Shown here one piece after another: positions 55,602-64,000 of a DNA stretch of 64,000 bases. The notes beneath the pieces were generated by a model. It was given only the letters and a program-made list of their open reading frames with translations, was not told where the DNA came from and made no database searches. The translations under genes and the position numbers were made by a program. The stretch comes from Chryseobacterium bernardetii (lineage in GTDB: Bacteria > Bacteroidota > Bacteroidia > Flavobacteriales > Weeksellaceae), in contig NZ_CP033932.1 of NCBI RefSeq assembly GCF_003815975.1, positions 868,001-932,000 of the forward strand. The letters run 5' to 3'. The number at the start of each line of letters is the position of its first letter. Within the stretch, counting starts at the first letter, position 1.

Positions 55602-56483
55602 ATGAAACAAAGAACACCTGTTGTTGTAAACATCTTGATAATAATCGGACTTTTAATAGTTTTTTATTATTTGTTTGTGCAGAGCTACGCGTTCCTAGCT
55701 TCGCCTTACTTCTGGGGAACTGTTGTTATTGGTAGTATCCTTGCCTTTATCCACAGTGCTATTGGAGATTTGATTGAAAACAACAAATTCAAAAAATTAT
55801 CTCCGGAAGAGAAAGCAGCTTATTTAGCTGAAAAGAAAGTTCCTTTCTTCAAAAGAATGTATGCAGCAGCCTTCAAAAAGCAATCTGATACAGAAGAAAA
55901 AGATATCCTTATTGACCACGGATTCGATGGAATCATGGAATTGGATAATCAATTACCAAAATGGTGGGTAGGTTTATTCTATTTTGGGACTGCTTTTTGT
56001 ATTGTATATATTGCAGCATATTCATTTACAGATTTCGCTCACCCGTTAAGCGAATATGAAAAAGAGTATAAAGAGCAATTGGCAAGCATTGCAGCTTATG
56101 AAGCAAGCCAGCCTCCTGTAACTATTGAAACTGCTAAATATTCAGCAGATAATATTGCAGAAGGTAAAGAATTATTCAAAACAAACTGTGCATCTTGTCA
56201 CAAAGAAGACGGTAGTGGAGGTATTGGTCCTAACCTTACAGATAATTACTGGATCAACCAGCCTGAGAAGACGTTATTCAAAAACGTATTCCATATGGAC
56301 TGGAATGGTTCTCCTACTAACCCAGCGATGAGACCATTTGGTAAGAACGGGGAAGTTTCTGGAGCTGAAATTGAAAAGATTGCAGCATATGTATATCACA
56401 TCAACCAGGAATTACCACCAGTAACTCAGGCTCAAGGAGGAGCTGCTCCTCAAGGAACTGAAGCACACTGGGAAAAAGAATAA
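55602..56483 (+). CDS. ccoP: cbb3-type oxidase subunit III (CcoP), single heme c
   Basis: 293 residues. Two membrane segments (about 9-27 and 127-146; an extra one near 35-52 is possible) lead to a periplasmic cytochrome c domain. Only one CXXCH is visible, C196-A-S-C199-H200 (NCASCHKEDGSG), with Met ligand in PAMRPF. Canonical CcoP has two hemes. It starts 10 nt after ccoQ and is followed by a terminator, so it closes the oxidase operon. Confidence 0.93.
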   Translation: MKQRTPVVVNILIIIGLLIVFYYLFVQSYAFLASPYFWGTVVIGSILAFIHSAIGDLIENNKFKKLSPEEKAAYLAEKKVPFFKRMYAAAFKKQSDTEEKDILIDHGFDGIMELDNQLPKWWVGLFYFGTAFCIVYIAAYSFTDFAHPLSEYEKEYKEQLASIAAYEASQPPVTIETAKYSADNIAEGKELFKTNCASCHKEDGSGGIGPNLTDNYWINQPEKTLFKNVFHMDWNGSPTNPAMRPFGKNGEVSGAEIEKIAAYVYHINQELPPVTQAQGGAAPQGTEAHWEKE

Positions 56484-56504
56484 TTTAAAAAATTAGAAAC
56501 ATAT

Positions 56505-56558
56505 GAAAAAAACATAATTTGTTATTACCTTAAAAATAGTAACGAATTATGTTTTTTC
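56505..56558 (+). terminator. Hairpin after ccoP, before ccoG
   Basis: GAAAAAAACATAATTTGTTA (from 56505) pairs with TAACGAATTATGTTTTTTC, one G.T-type mismatch, then T-rich sequence. It separates the oxidase genes from the assembly genes. Confidence 0.75.
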
Positions 56559-56578
56559 TTTTTTAAACACATTACAAT

Positions 56579-58033
56579 ATGTCAGACATAGAAGAAATAG
56601 AAGTACGAGGCGGACAGGGACAGGTTCTGGACCCTGAAACTTACAGAGATTCTATAGGGACAATGGAGCAATCCGGTAAGAGAAAATGGGTATTCCCAAG
56701 AAAACCTAAAGGGAAATATACCAACTATAGAAATATTGTAAGTTATTTATTATTAATAATTTATTTTTCATTACCGTTCATCAAAATCAATGGTAATCCA
56801 TTGCTGATGTTCAATGTTATAGACAGAGAGTTCTTTATCTTCGGACAGCCTTTCTATCCACAAGACTTTTTCATCCTTACTTTAGGTGCCATCGCATCCT
56901 TAATCTTTATTATTGTTTTTACGATTGCATTCGGAAGAATTTTCTGCGGGTGGATTTGCCCTCAGACAATTTTTATGGAATCTATCTTCCGTAAAATCGA
57001 GTATCTGATTGAAGGTGACCGAAACAAGCAAATGAAGCTGGACAGACAGGAGTGGAACAGTGAGAAAATCTGGAAGAGAAGTTTGAAATGGTCTATTTAC
57101 ATTATTATTTCATTAATCATTACTCACTTTATGTTTATGTATATTGTAGGGTATGAAGAAGTATTTAAAATTGTTTCTGAAGGGCCATTTGCTCATCCTA
57201 CCAATTTTATTGTAATGATCCTTCTTACCGCTGCTTTCTATTTTGTGTTTGCATGGTTCAGAGAGCAGGTATGTACATTGGTTTGCCCGTACGGCAGACT
57301 TCAGGGAGTATTGATTGATAAAGATACCATTAATGTTTTCTATGATTTCAAAAGAGGGGAAAACAGAGCAAAATGGAGAAAGGGCGAAGACAGAAAAGCT
57401 GCCGGAAAAGGAGACTGTATAGATTGCCATCAATGTGTTGTGGTATGTCCTACCGGGATTGATATCAGAGACGGCCAGCAACTTGAATGCATCAACTGTA
57501 CCGCATGTATTGATGCCTGTGATGAAGTTATGGAAAAAGTAGGTCTTCCGAAAGGCTTGATCAGATATGCTTCTGAAAATGAGATAGAGAAAGAAATTCC
57601 GTTCAAGTTTACCGGAAGAATGAAAGGATTCAGTATTTTCTTATTCCTATTGGTGGGATTCTTAGGATACTTGCTTTACAGCCGTGGAGAAATGGAGGCT
57701 AAATTCATTAAACCAGCAGGAAGTACTTTCTTTGTAAAAGAAGGAAAAATTATCAATACTTATAATTATACCTTCCTGAATAAGACTAATGACAAGAAAA
57801 TAGTTACCATCAAGGTAATTGCACCTGCTCATGGAGAGATCACTTATAGTGCTTCTAGTAAGATTTCTGTAGACAGGGATAAAATTTCCAAGGGAACCAT
57901 CAACATCAGTTTCCCTGAAAATGAAATGAAACTATCCAAACAGAACATCACAATCGGGGTTTACGATATGAAAGGTAAACTTATTGATTCTTATCAGACT
58001 TATTTTGAAGGACCATTCAAACTGCAATTTTAA
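56579..58033 (+). CDS. ccoG: cbb3 oxidase accessory protein CcoG (RdxA/FixG)
   Basis: 484 residues. Several membrane segments (about 50-70, 90-120, 170-195, 210-230, 345-365) with ferredoxin-like clusters: C280-x2-C-x2-C (GDCIDCHQCVVVCPTG) and CINCTACIDACDEVM. The N-terminal region also has the GWICPQTIF and VCPYGRLQG Cys motifs of FixG. A C-terminal Ig-like domain (after about 400) ends in SYQTYFEGPFKLQF. It is thought to supply electrons for copper reduction during oxidase assembly. Confidence 0.95.
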   Translation: MSDIEEIEVRGGQGQVLDPETYRDSIGTMEQSGKRKWVFPRKPKGKYTNYRNIVSYLLLIIYFSLPFIKINGNPLLMFNVIDREFFIFGQPFYPQDFFILTLGAIASLIFIIVFTIAFGRIFCGWICPQTIFMESIFRKIEYLIEGDRNKQMKLDRQEWNSEKIWKRSLKWSIYIIISLIITHFMFMYIVGYEEVFKIVSEGPFAHPTNFIVMILLTAAFYFVFAWFREQVCTLVCPYGRLQGVLIDKDTINVFYDFKRGENRAKWRKGEDRKAAGKGDCIDCHQCVVVCPTGIDIRDGQQLECINCTACIDACDEVMEKVGLPKGLIRYASENEIEKEIPFKFTGRMKGFSIFLFLLVGFLGYLLYSRGEMEAKFIKPAGSTFFVKEGKIINTYNYTFLNKTNDKKIVTIKVIAPAHGEITYSASSKISVDRDKISKGTINISFPENEMKLSKQNITIGVYDMKGKLIDSYQTYFEGPFKLQF

Positions 58034-58042
58034 ATAGAAAAA

Positions 58043-58495
58043 ATGAAGAACTTTAGTTGGGGACACGGTGTTGTAATTGCATTATTAGCATTTATCATCT
58101 TTATACTATCCATGATGTTTTTATTCCCAAACGGGCAAAAGAACTCTGAAATGGTAACAGATAATTATTATGAAGAGGAACTACAGTATCAGGATGTAAT
58201 TGATGCCAAGAAAAGAGCTGATGAACTGCAAGTAAAACCTGTATACAGCCAGGATACCAATGGAATTAAAATCACATTCCCAAAAGATTATAACAATTCA
58301 AACACTACGGTAAAATTTGTTTTAAACAGAACCGACGACCAGAATTTGGACATTAAAAAATCTGTAGAGCTTGACGCCAACCACGCTTTTATTATCCCTT
58401 CACAGGTATTGAAAATGGGGAATTATACATTAAGACTGAGCTGGACAAAAGACAAAACAGACTATAGAATGGATTATGATGTGATATGGAAATAG
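58043..58495 (+). CDS. fixH: FixH-family protein (CcoH-like)
   Basis: 150 residues. N-terminal membrane segment (about 8-29, VVIALLAFIIFILSMMF) and a periplasmic beta-rich domain with the family pattern SEMVTDNYYEEELQYQDVID and PSQVLKMGNYTLRLSW. It is part of the cbb3 assembly group. Its end overlaps the start of the next gene by 10 nt, so the two are translated together. Confidence 0.92.
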   Translation: MKNFSWGHGVVIALLAFIIFILSMMFLFPNGQKNSEMVTDNYYEEELQYQDVIDAKKRADELQVKPVYSQDTNGIKITFPKDYNNSNTTVKFVLNRTDDQNLDIKKSVELDANHAFIIPSQVLKMGNYTLRLSWTKDKTDYRMDYDVIWK

Positions 58496-59211
58496 GACTT
58501 ATTGTATCGGCTATTGCCTTAGGCTTTGCTTCCGGCTTTCACTGTATCGGAATGTGCGGGCCTATTGCTTTATCGATGGGATTAACCAAAAAACAGGCGG
58601 CTAATTTTTATCTTCAGAATCTTACCTATCAGTTTGGAAGAATATTCACCTATTCATTATTAGGTGCGCTTCTCGGAATTATAGGACAAGGGTTTGAGAT
58701 GGCAGGATTTCAAAAATATCTTACTATCACTGCAGGTATCCTGCTTATCGTTATGGCTGTATTTTCATTTGGCGGGAAAGATTTTGCTTCTAAAATTCCT
58801 TTTCTCTCCAAGTTTTTATATTCTGTAAAATCAAATTTAGGGCGGGTACTCCAAAAGGCAGATTACCGTTCAAGATTTACAACCGGAATTCTTAATGGCT
58901 TTTTACCATGCGGAATGGTTTATATGGCGCTTACGGCAAGTCTTGCTGGCGGAGGGATATGGCAGGGAGCCTTATATATGGCTCTATTTGGGCTAGGAAC
59001 CCTTCCGTTCATGTTTGCCATTGTTCTGGCCGGGAATCTTATGAATCAGGCCTTCAGGACAAAGGTCTTAAAGGCAGTTCCCATCATTATGATCATTTTA
59101 GGCGGACTTTTCATTCTCAGAGGCCTGGAACTTGGAATTCCTTATATTTCTCCAAAGGCCGAAGCGATGACTATTTCAAGAGATCACAACGGAGCTGTTA
59201 ACTGCCACTAA
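58486..59211 (+). CDS. TauE/SafE-like (UreH-type) membrane protein
   Basis: 241 residues with about six membrane segments, starting with the GFHCIGMCGPIALSMGL motif (His and two Cys) near residue 17. Such proteins are always near cbb3 genes in Bacteroidota and are annotated sulfite exporter TauE/SafE family; the Cys/His motif suggests metal (copper) handling instead. It overlaps fixH by 10 nt. The C-terminal SRDHNGAVNCH is likewise His/Cys rich. Confidence 0.85.
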   Translation: MEIGLIVSAIALGFASGFHCIGMCGPIALSMGLTKKQAANFYLQNLTYQFGRIFTYSLLGALLGIIGQGFEMAGFQKYLTITAGILLIVMAVFSFGGKDFASKIPFLSKFLYSVKSNLGRVLQKADYRSRFTTGILNGFLPCGMVYMALTASLAGGGIWQGALYMALFGLGTLPFMFAIVLAGNLMNQAFRTKVLKAVPIIMIILGGLFILRGLELGIPYISPKAEAMTISRDHNGAVNCH

Positions 59212-59232
59212 TTAGAATTTACTATAATAACC

Positions 59233-59976
59233 ATGAAGAAAATAATTGTCTTATTTTTAATAAGTCTGTTTGCCCTACAATCCTGTAGCATCAATACCGA
59301 AATAATCTATCATAAAGATTCGGCTGCATCTATGGTTACTGATGTAGATACCCGGGAATTTATGGCAGAAATGCAGGTTATGACACCAGATTCATTACAA
59401 CAAGACAAATTTAAGGAATTGGACAGATTTCCGACAGTGTGGACAAGCATGTATGATCTTATTAAGAAAGAAGGAAAGCTGAAGACAGAAAACCAGGACA
59501 CGGTGAAGATCATAAAAAAGATTTTTATAAAGTCTACAAAAGAGGATAATAAGCCCATGCGTACTGGATTTTCCTTTAAATTAGATCATATCACCCCAAA
59601 TGATTATGAAGTTATTAAGAACTTCAATAAAGATGAAAAATTACCCTTTGATCAAAACATCCTCAATACCTGGGATGGAAAAACCTTAACAATCAATACG
59701 GATTTTTTCAATGTTAAAAATATTGAAGAAGCACTTCGATCTCAAGGATCAAAAGAAGAAACGGAAAAAATGGAAGGAATGATGATGATGTTTCTCAAAA
59801 ATATCGGAACTACTTTAAAGTTTGAAACCAAAATAAAATCGATCACTGGTAAACATGACTGGCTAAAACAGGTTGATGACTATTCCGTAAGAGTAGAATA
59901 CGATCTGAAAGCAATGGATGACAAGGATTCTAAACTTAAAAATGCTGATAAAAAGATTATCATTGTTACGGAATAA
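59233..59976 (+). CDS. Uncharacterised lipoprotein
   Basis: 247 residues. Lipoprotein signal with C18 (LISLFALQSCSINTEI). The mature part is charged, with a helix/sheet mix and KLDHITPNDYEVIKN and DTREFMAEMQVMTP; no named family was recognised. It lies 21 nt after the TauE/SafE-like gene, so it is probably the last gene of the cbb3 assembly operon. A perfect terminator follows. Confidence 0.78.
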   Translation: MKKIIVLFLISLFALQSCSINTEIIYHKDSAASMVTDVDTREFMAEMQVMTPDSLQQDKFKELDRFPTVWTSMYDLIKKEGKLKTENQDTVKIIKKIFIKSTKEDNKPMRTGFSFKLDHITPNDYEVIKNFNKDEKLPFDQNILNTWDGKTLTINTDFFNVKNIEEALRSQGSKEETEKMEGMMMMFLKNIGTTLKFETKIKSITGKHDWLKQVDDYSVRVEYDLKAMDDKDSKLKNADKKIIIVTE

Positions 59977-59982
59977 AATAAC

Positions 59983-60008
59983 AAAACCCACCGGATCCGG
60001 TGGGTTTT
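59983..60008. terminator. Bidirectional terminator between the lipoprotein gene and serS
   Basis: AAAACCCACCGGATCCGGTGGGTTTT, a perfect 26-nt palindrome (13-bp arms), T-runs on both strands, between convergent genes. Confidence 0.88.
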
Positions 60009-60026
60009 TATTTGGAACTAAATCAA

Positions 60027-61295
60027 TTAGTTGATTGTATCAAACCTTGCATATTCTGCAATCTTCTTAGGAAGCTTAATTCCTTCTGCTGTCTGGTTGT
60101 TCTCCAATAATGCAGCCATAATTCTTGGTAATGCCATTGCAGATCCGTTCAGGGTGTGAACCAGCTGAGATTTACCATCTGCTTTGTAACGGCACTTCAA
60201 TCTGTTAGCCTGGAATGTTTCGAAGTTAGAAACAGAACTTACTTCCAGCCACATTTCTTGTGCTGCACTCCATACCTCAAAGTCATATGTCATTGCAGAT
60301 GCAAAACCTGTATCTCCACCACAAAGTCTTAATACTCTGAATGGCAGCTCAAGATCTGTAAGGATCTCTTTAATATGCTCTACCATTTCTTCTAAAACGG
60401 CATAAGAATTCTCAGGCTTTTCAATTCTTACAATTTCTACTTTTTCGAATTGATGAAGGCGGTTCAACCCTCTTACATGGGCCCCATAGCTTCCCGCTTC
60501 TCTTCTGTAGCATTGAGAAAAAGCTGTATTTTTAATAGGAAGATCTTTTTCATCCAATAATACATCACGATAAAGGTTTGTTACAGGAACCTCTGCTGTA
60601 GGAATCAGGTATAATTTATCTTCGTTGATGTAATACATCTGCCCTTCTTTATCAGGTAACTGTCCTGTTCCAAAGCCTGAAGCTTCGTTCACTACGTGAG
60701 GCGGGTTTACCTCTGTATATCCTTTCTCTACGTTTTTATCCAGGAAATACTGAACCAAAGCTCTTTGCAGTCTTGCTCCTTTTCCTAAATAAACAGGAAA
60801 TCCTGCTCCAGCAATTTTTACTCCTAATTCAAAGTCAATAAGGTTATATTTTTTGGCCAGCTCCCAGTGAGGAATAGCTCCTTCACCAAGACCTTCTACT
60901 GTATGGGACTGGAAAATAATCTCATTGTCATCAGCAGAAGCACCACTTTTTACCAATTCATTTGGAATGTTTGGAAGCTGGTAGAGAATATTTAATAATT
61001 CAGTTTCTTTTACTTCCAACTGAGATTTCAATTCTGAACTCGACTCTTTATACTGTGCTGTTTTAGATTTTGCTGATTCCGCTTCTTCTTTCTTTCCTTC
61101 CTTCATTAAAAGTCCAATTTCTTTGGAGATTTTATTGATCTCGGAAAGCTGGGAATCTAATTCAAACTGGATTCTTTTTCTTTCATCGTCAGTAGCAATA
61201 GCTTCGTCTACCAACTCAAGATTCTTGAATTGTCTTTTTTGAAGACCTTCTAAAACGCGTTCTTTGTTGTCGCGTAAAAAATTGACTTGTAACAT
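60027..61295 (-). CDS. serS: Serine--tRNA ligase
   Basis: 422 residues, class II synthetase. An N-terminal coiled-coil arm (about 30-110, EINKISKEIGLLMKEGKKEE) contacts tRNA-Ser. Motif 2 FSQCYRREAGSYG (near 265-277) and motif 3 NGSAMALPRIMAALLENNQT at the C-terminus are clear. It charges serine (and selenocysteine) tRNAs. The first Met (MLQVNFLRDN) is the normal start. Confidence 0.96.
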   Translation of the reverse strand: MLQVNFLRDNKERVLEGLQKRQFKNLELVDEAIATDDERKRIQFELDSQLSEINKISKEIGLLMKEGKKEEAESAKSKTAQYKESSSELKSQLEVKETELLNILYQLPNIPNELVKSGASADDNEIIFQSHTVEGLGEGAIPHWELAKKYNLIDFELGVKIAGAGFPVYLGKGARLQRALVQYFLDKNVEKGYTEVNPPHVVNEASGFGTGQLPDKEGQMYYINEDKLYLIPTAEVPVTNLYRDVLLDEKDLPIKNTAFSQCYRREAGSYGAHVRGLNRLHQFEKVEIVRIEKPENSYAVLEEMVEHIKEILTDLELPFRVLRLCGGDTGFASAMTYDFEVWSAAQEMWLEVSSVSNFETFQANRLKCRYKADGKSQLVHTLNGSAMALPRIMAALLENNQTAEGIKLPKKIAEYARFDTIN

Positions 61296-61358
61296 TTTAT
61301 TTAGATGTTAAATATTAAATTCAGCCTAATATAAGCTAATAATTTTACAAATTTAAGA

Positions 61359-61862
61359 CTATTTTGTGATAGTTACGTTATTTATCGAATTTGGTGAACC
61401 AACATCTTTTGAAAATACAGATTGGTTATTGTATAAAACTTCAGAAACCTGGAATACTTCCGGTGTGTTTCTGTATCGAATTTCAAGAATATCTTTAACT
61501 GACTGGGTCGTATTATTTACAGACTTGTTTAAGGTAAATTCCATTCTGGAATAATAAGTGGTACCGGCAGAATCAAACTTCTTTCTGCTGGCTCCTCCAA
61601 TATATTCTATATAAAAAACAGAATCCTGTCTCATTCTCAGAGGAATAGAAGTAACAGGAGAAATATCTTTAGCCCCCAACATATCATTTACAGAAAAACT
61701 GGTAAAAGATCCGCTTTTTTTAGCATTCAGTAAATCCGGATTGGTATCAGACTTCATATAGATATTCAGGACCTGATCAATTCTTTGTAAAGAATCATCA
61801 TCACTTCCGCAACTGATAACTACACAGCCTAATAGTAAAATATAAAGAAAGATATTTTTCAT
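61359..61862 (-). CDS. Uncharacterised lipoprotein
   Basis: 167 residues. Lipoprotein signal with C18 (LLLGCVVISCGSDDDS). The mature part has a repeated beta pattern (FYIEYIGGASRKKFDSAGTT, YYSRMEFTLNK) of unknown fold. No named family was recognised. It lies 27 nt after the flippase gene on the same strand; serS follows downstream. Confidence 0.72.
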   Translation of the reverse strand: MKNIFLYILLLGCVVISCGSDDDSLQRIDQVLNIYMKSDTNPDLLNAKKSGSFTSFSVNDMLGAKDISPVTSIPLRMRQDSVFYIEYIGGASRKKFDSAGTTYYSRMEFTLNKSVNNTTQSVKDILEIRYRNTPEVFQVSEVLYNNQSVFSKDVGSPNSINNVTITK

Positions 61863-61889
61863 TCTAACAAAGATAAAAAGATTTTGCCA

Positions 61890-63134
61890 TTAAGGTAGTT
61901 TCCTTAGATAAGAAAAGAAAAAAAACAAAAAGCCTAAGCCTGAAATAAGCAACGTAGCTGTCATTGCAATTCCCATTCCCATGGTACCGTAAACAGGAAC
62001 TAACAGATAAGCAAGTAACGCAAGAAATATAAGAGAGCCAATCCCTAGCCAGGTATTAATTTCTACCTTTCCTACTGCCGGCAGAAGATTTCCATATAAA
62101 TTCCTGGTCAGCATGCCTAGGGTGAAACCTACTGATAATACCATAAATAATGTTGTGTTTCCCACATATGTCTCTCCAAAGAAGAATATAATAATGTATT
62201 TTTTGAATAGATAAAAGAAAAGCAGGATACCCAAGCAAACTGGAATGAAAAATTTATTAAAATTCACAACATAGGACTGAAGAAACTTTTTATCCTTAAA
62301 GTTCTTTGAAAGAACCGGAAAGTCACTTTGTAAAAAACTAGTCGCTAAAAAAATGATATTGGACGGAATAAGAATAGCAGCTCTGTAATTGGCAACAGCA
62401 TTCTCATTCATCATAAATCCAAGTAACAGGATATCCAATGAATAGAGTGCATCAGAAGTGAGAGACGTAAGCGCTGTAAAGATCCCATATCTCCACATCT
62501 CTTTATCATTCTCAAGTTTGAATACCCTATGGGTATAAATATCTGCCTTTAGCCATACTAATGACAGGTATGGCGCAATACTGATAGCAATGAGATATCC
62601 GTAAAATTTAAAGAAGTAAGTAAGAACTAAAACCAATAATAATCCTCCGATATTTACAACATTATTGATCCTTGCAAATATCTGGTTATTCCCTGTAATT
62701 CTATAAAAAACCTGAATATGATTGAGGAAATAAAAGCCTCCAAGCCTTGCAGCACAGGCAATAAAAATAATGAAGATATCTTCATACTTGTGGAAATAGA
62801 AGACAGAAGCACTCAAAAACAAGATAATAAGGATCAGCTCAAAAAGAACTCCTTTGAAAAAAAAATAAGATGATATTTTTAATTTCATCTCTTTATCAGA
62901 TGAAATAGATCCAAAGCGCATTAAACTCTGGCTGCTGCCAAAACCTGTAAACGGAGCAAAAATAGTGAGAACAGAAAGAACTATACTTAAGACTCCGAAT
63001 TCATTTTCCGGCAGCAACCTGATAATCAGTAAAGAACCCAAAAAACTGCAGATTTTAGCAATCAGGAATGAGAAGAAAACATGATGTCCACTATTATTAA
63101 AAAAATTTCTTAAAAAATCTTTCAGGCTTTTCAT
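61890..63134 (-). CDS. Polysaccharide flippase (Wzx-like, MOP superfamily)
   Basis: 414 residues with about 12 membrane segments. The N-terminal FSFLIAKICSFLGSLLIIRL and LPENEFGVLSIVLSVLTIF and the FTGFGSSQSLMRFG stretch are typical of Wzx/O-antigen flippases. It moves lipid-linked sugars across the inner membrane for surface polysaccharide. Its start overlaps the preceding glycosyltransferase gene by 4 nt (ATGA), so they form one operon. Confidence 0.87.
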   Translation of the reverse strand: MKSLKDFLRNFFNNSGHHVFFSFLIAKICSFLGSLLIIRLLPENEFGVLSIVLSVLTIFAPFTGFGSSQSLMRFGSISSDKEMKLKISSYFFFKGVLFELILIILFLSASVFYFHKYEDIFIIFIACAARLGGFYFLNHIQVFYRITGNNQIFARINNVVNIGGLLLVLVLTYFFKFYGYLIAISIAPYLSLVWLKADIYTHRVFKLENDKEMWRYGIFTALTSLTSDALYSLDILLLGFMMNENAVANYRAAILIPSNIIFLATSFLQSDFPVLSKNFKDKKFLQSYVVNFNKFFIPVCLGILLFFYLFKKYIIIFFFGETYVGNTTLFMVLSVGFTLGMLTRNLYGNLLPAVGKVEINTWLGIGSLIFLALLAYLLVPVYGTMGMGIAMTATLLISGLGFLFFFFSYLRKLP

Positions 63135-64000
63135 GAGATTTTAGTTTTAGAAAGAACTTCATCATAAACTGCTGTAAACTGCTGGGCTATAGCCTGCCGG
63201 GAATATCTGTCAACACAAAAATTCCTGATCTCAGCTTCACTTTTAAAAACATACTCATGCTTACATATTTTCTCCAAAGTACGATAAAGCTGATCTGTAT
63301 TGTCTTTTTCAACCCCAACTCCTAAGCCTTCTATAATAAACTCTGCGGCTCCTCCCACCATTGTTGAGATCACGGGTTTCCCACATGCATAGGATTCCAG
63401 AATAACACATCCCTGAGTTTCATTTTCACTGAATAGGATAAAGTAGTCTGAACTTTGCATTTTTTCAGCAACTTCTGCATAACTTATAGCATCAAAAACT
63501 TTTATATACCTTTCTGCTGACAGGCTTCTTACCAAAGCCATCAAAGATTCTGAATCTCCATCTCCACCAATTTCCAGACTTACGCGATATCCGTTTTGAT
63601 ATAACAAATGGATCGCACTGATAATATCTTTAGGCCTTTTGCGGGGAATCAAACTTGAGACATGAAGAAACTTCACCTGATCTGATGATTCTTTTTTAGG
63701 CTTAGTGGTAAAAATATCAGTATCTACCACATTGGAAATCACTTTCATTGGTATGATAACTCCTAACTGCTTTAAGCTGTCTTTTAAGTTATAACTTACT
63801 GGTAAAATGTACCCTGCATGTTTAGCAATATATTTTGCAATACGTTTAATATTACCGGATGTTTTTGAAAGATTCTGCTTCTGTAAGGCCGTCCAGTGCT
63901 CTGTAACCACAAATGGAATTTGGTATTTTTTTTTAAGATAAACAGCAAACAGCATATTGTTATGCAATACATTAGCATGTACCAGATCAGGCATATTCAT
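63131..64000 (-). CDS. Glycosyltransferase family 4 protein, truncated by the window edge
   Basis: 289 residues are visible; the in-frame Met at the edge is probably internal, because a normal GT4 N-terminal domain needs about 80 more residues. Visible GT-B parts: VVTEHWTALQK in the first domain, the KFLHVSSLIPRKRPKDIISA region, the ISYAEVAEKMQSSDYFILFS region and the EX7E signature ENETQGCVILESYACGKPVI. It transfers sugars onto a lipid-linked acceptor. With the flippase gene it marks the end of a surface-polysaccharide cluster lying to the right. Confidence 0.85.
   Translation of the reverse strand: MNMPDLVHANVLHNNMLFAVYLKKKYQIPFVVTEHWTALQKQNLSKTSGNIKRIAKYIAKHAGYILPVSYNLKDSLKQLGVIIPMKVISNVVDTDIFTTKPKKESSDQVKFLHVSSLIPRKRPKDIISAIHLLYQNGYRVSLEIGGDGDSESLMALVRSLSAERYIKVFDAISYAEVAEKMQSSDYFILFSENETQGCVILESYACGKPVISTMVGGAAEFIIEGLGVGVEKDNTDQLYRTLEKICKHEYVFKSEAEIRNFCVDRYSRQAIAQQFTAVYDEVLSKTKIS

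Overview
The window is AT-rich, densely coded bacterial chromosome. It most likely comes from Chryseobacterium or a close relative (Weeksellaceae, Flavobacteriia, Bacteroidota). This is inferred from promoters of the form TTG-N18-20-TAnnTTTG, weak Shine-Dalgarno sites, a fused CcoN-CcoO cytochrome oxidase, outer-membrane TonB-type receptors and many small lipoproteins. No rRNA, tRNA, insertion sequence, prophage or CRISPR array was seen. Most of the window is housekeeping and metabolic sequence. The unusual material is in leaders, repeats and a few protein motifs.

Layout. 1-7.8 kb: edge of an M23 peptidase gene; ileS with a swapped GXHH signature; a DksA-like gene; two small genes; lspA; a SanA-like gene; trpS. 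Each tRNA-synthetase gene is preceded by a copy of the same ~145-bp composite repeat. 7.8-13.2 kb (minus strand): an OmpR-type two-component system beside two PepSY-like genes, a hairpin repeat, a YjjG-type phosphatase, a 44-residue small protein and an ECF-type sigma factor. 13.3-17.4 kb: metK behind a SAM-II-like riboswitch, then a divergent oxyR/catalase pair. 17.5-20.2 kb (plus): enoyl-CoA hydratase, dCMP deaminase-like protein, a XerC/D recombinase and a Nudix hydrolase, ending in a palindromic repeat region. 20.4-29.8 kb (minus): c-type cytochrome-like protein, Ig-like lipoprotein, serine hydrolase, 2-hydroxyacid dehydrogenase, thioesterase, HU-like membrane protein, a TonB-dependent receptor behind a TPP riboswitch, and a WG-repeat protein. 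30.1-35.5 kb: two aconitases of different families. 35.6-40.7 kb: a LytS/LytTR pair, a DUF5694 protein and an outer-membrane beta-barrel protein.

40.8-47.6 kb is a thiamine operon, transcribed leftward from a TPP riboswitch: thiS-thiC-thiE-like/tenI-thiD-thiE-thiG-thiH-thiF. It makes the pyrimidine and thiazole halves and joins them. The riboswitch-controlled receptor at 26.6-28.8 kb probably imports thiamine or a precursor, so synthesis and uptake would answer to the same metabolite. 47.7-50.3 kb holds a pseudouridine synthase, a small membrane protein, panB and a Crp/Fnr regulator. 50.4-60 kb is the cbb3 oxidase cluster (ccoI-ccoS-ccoNO-ccoQ-ccoP-terminator-ccoG-fixH-TauE/SafE-like-lipoprotein) for microaerobic respiration and copper handling. 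60-64 kb holds serS, a lipoprotein, a polysaccharide flippase and a truncated glycosyltransferase at the right edge, which looks like the end of a surface-polysaccharide locus.

No clearly new defence or mobile system was found. The best leads are the SAM-II-like metK leader with a short ORF starting inside its pseudoknot, the GXHH IleRS, the acnB leader, the paired repeats in front of ileS and trpS, the hairpin element near 10.9 kb, and several promoters that imply nearly leaderless mRNAs.
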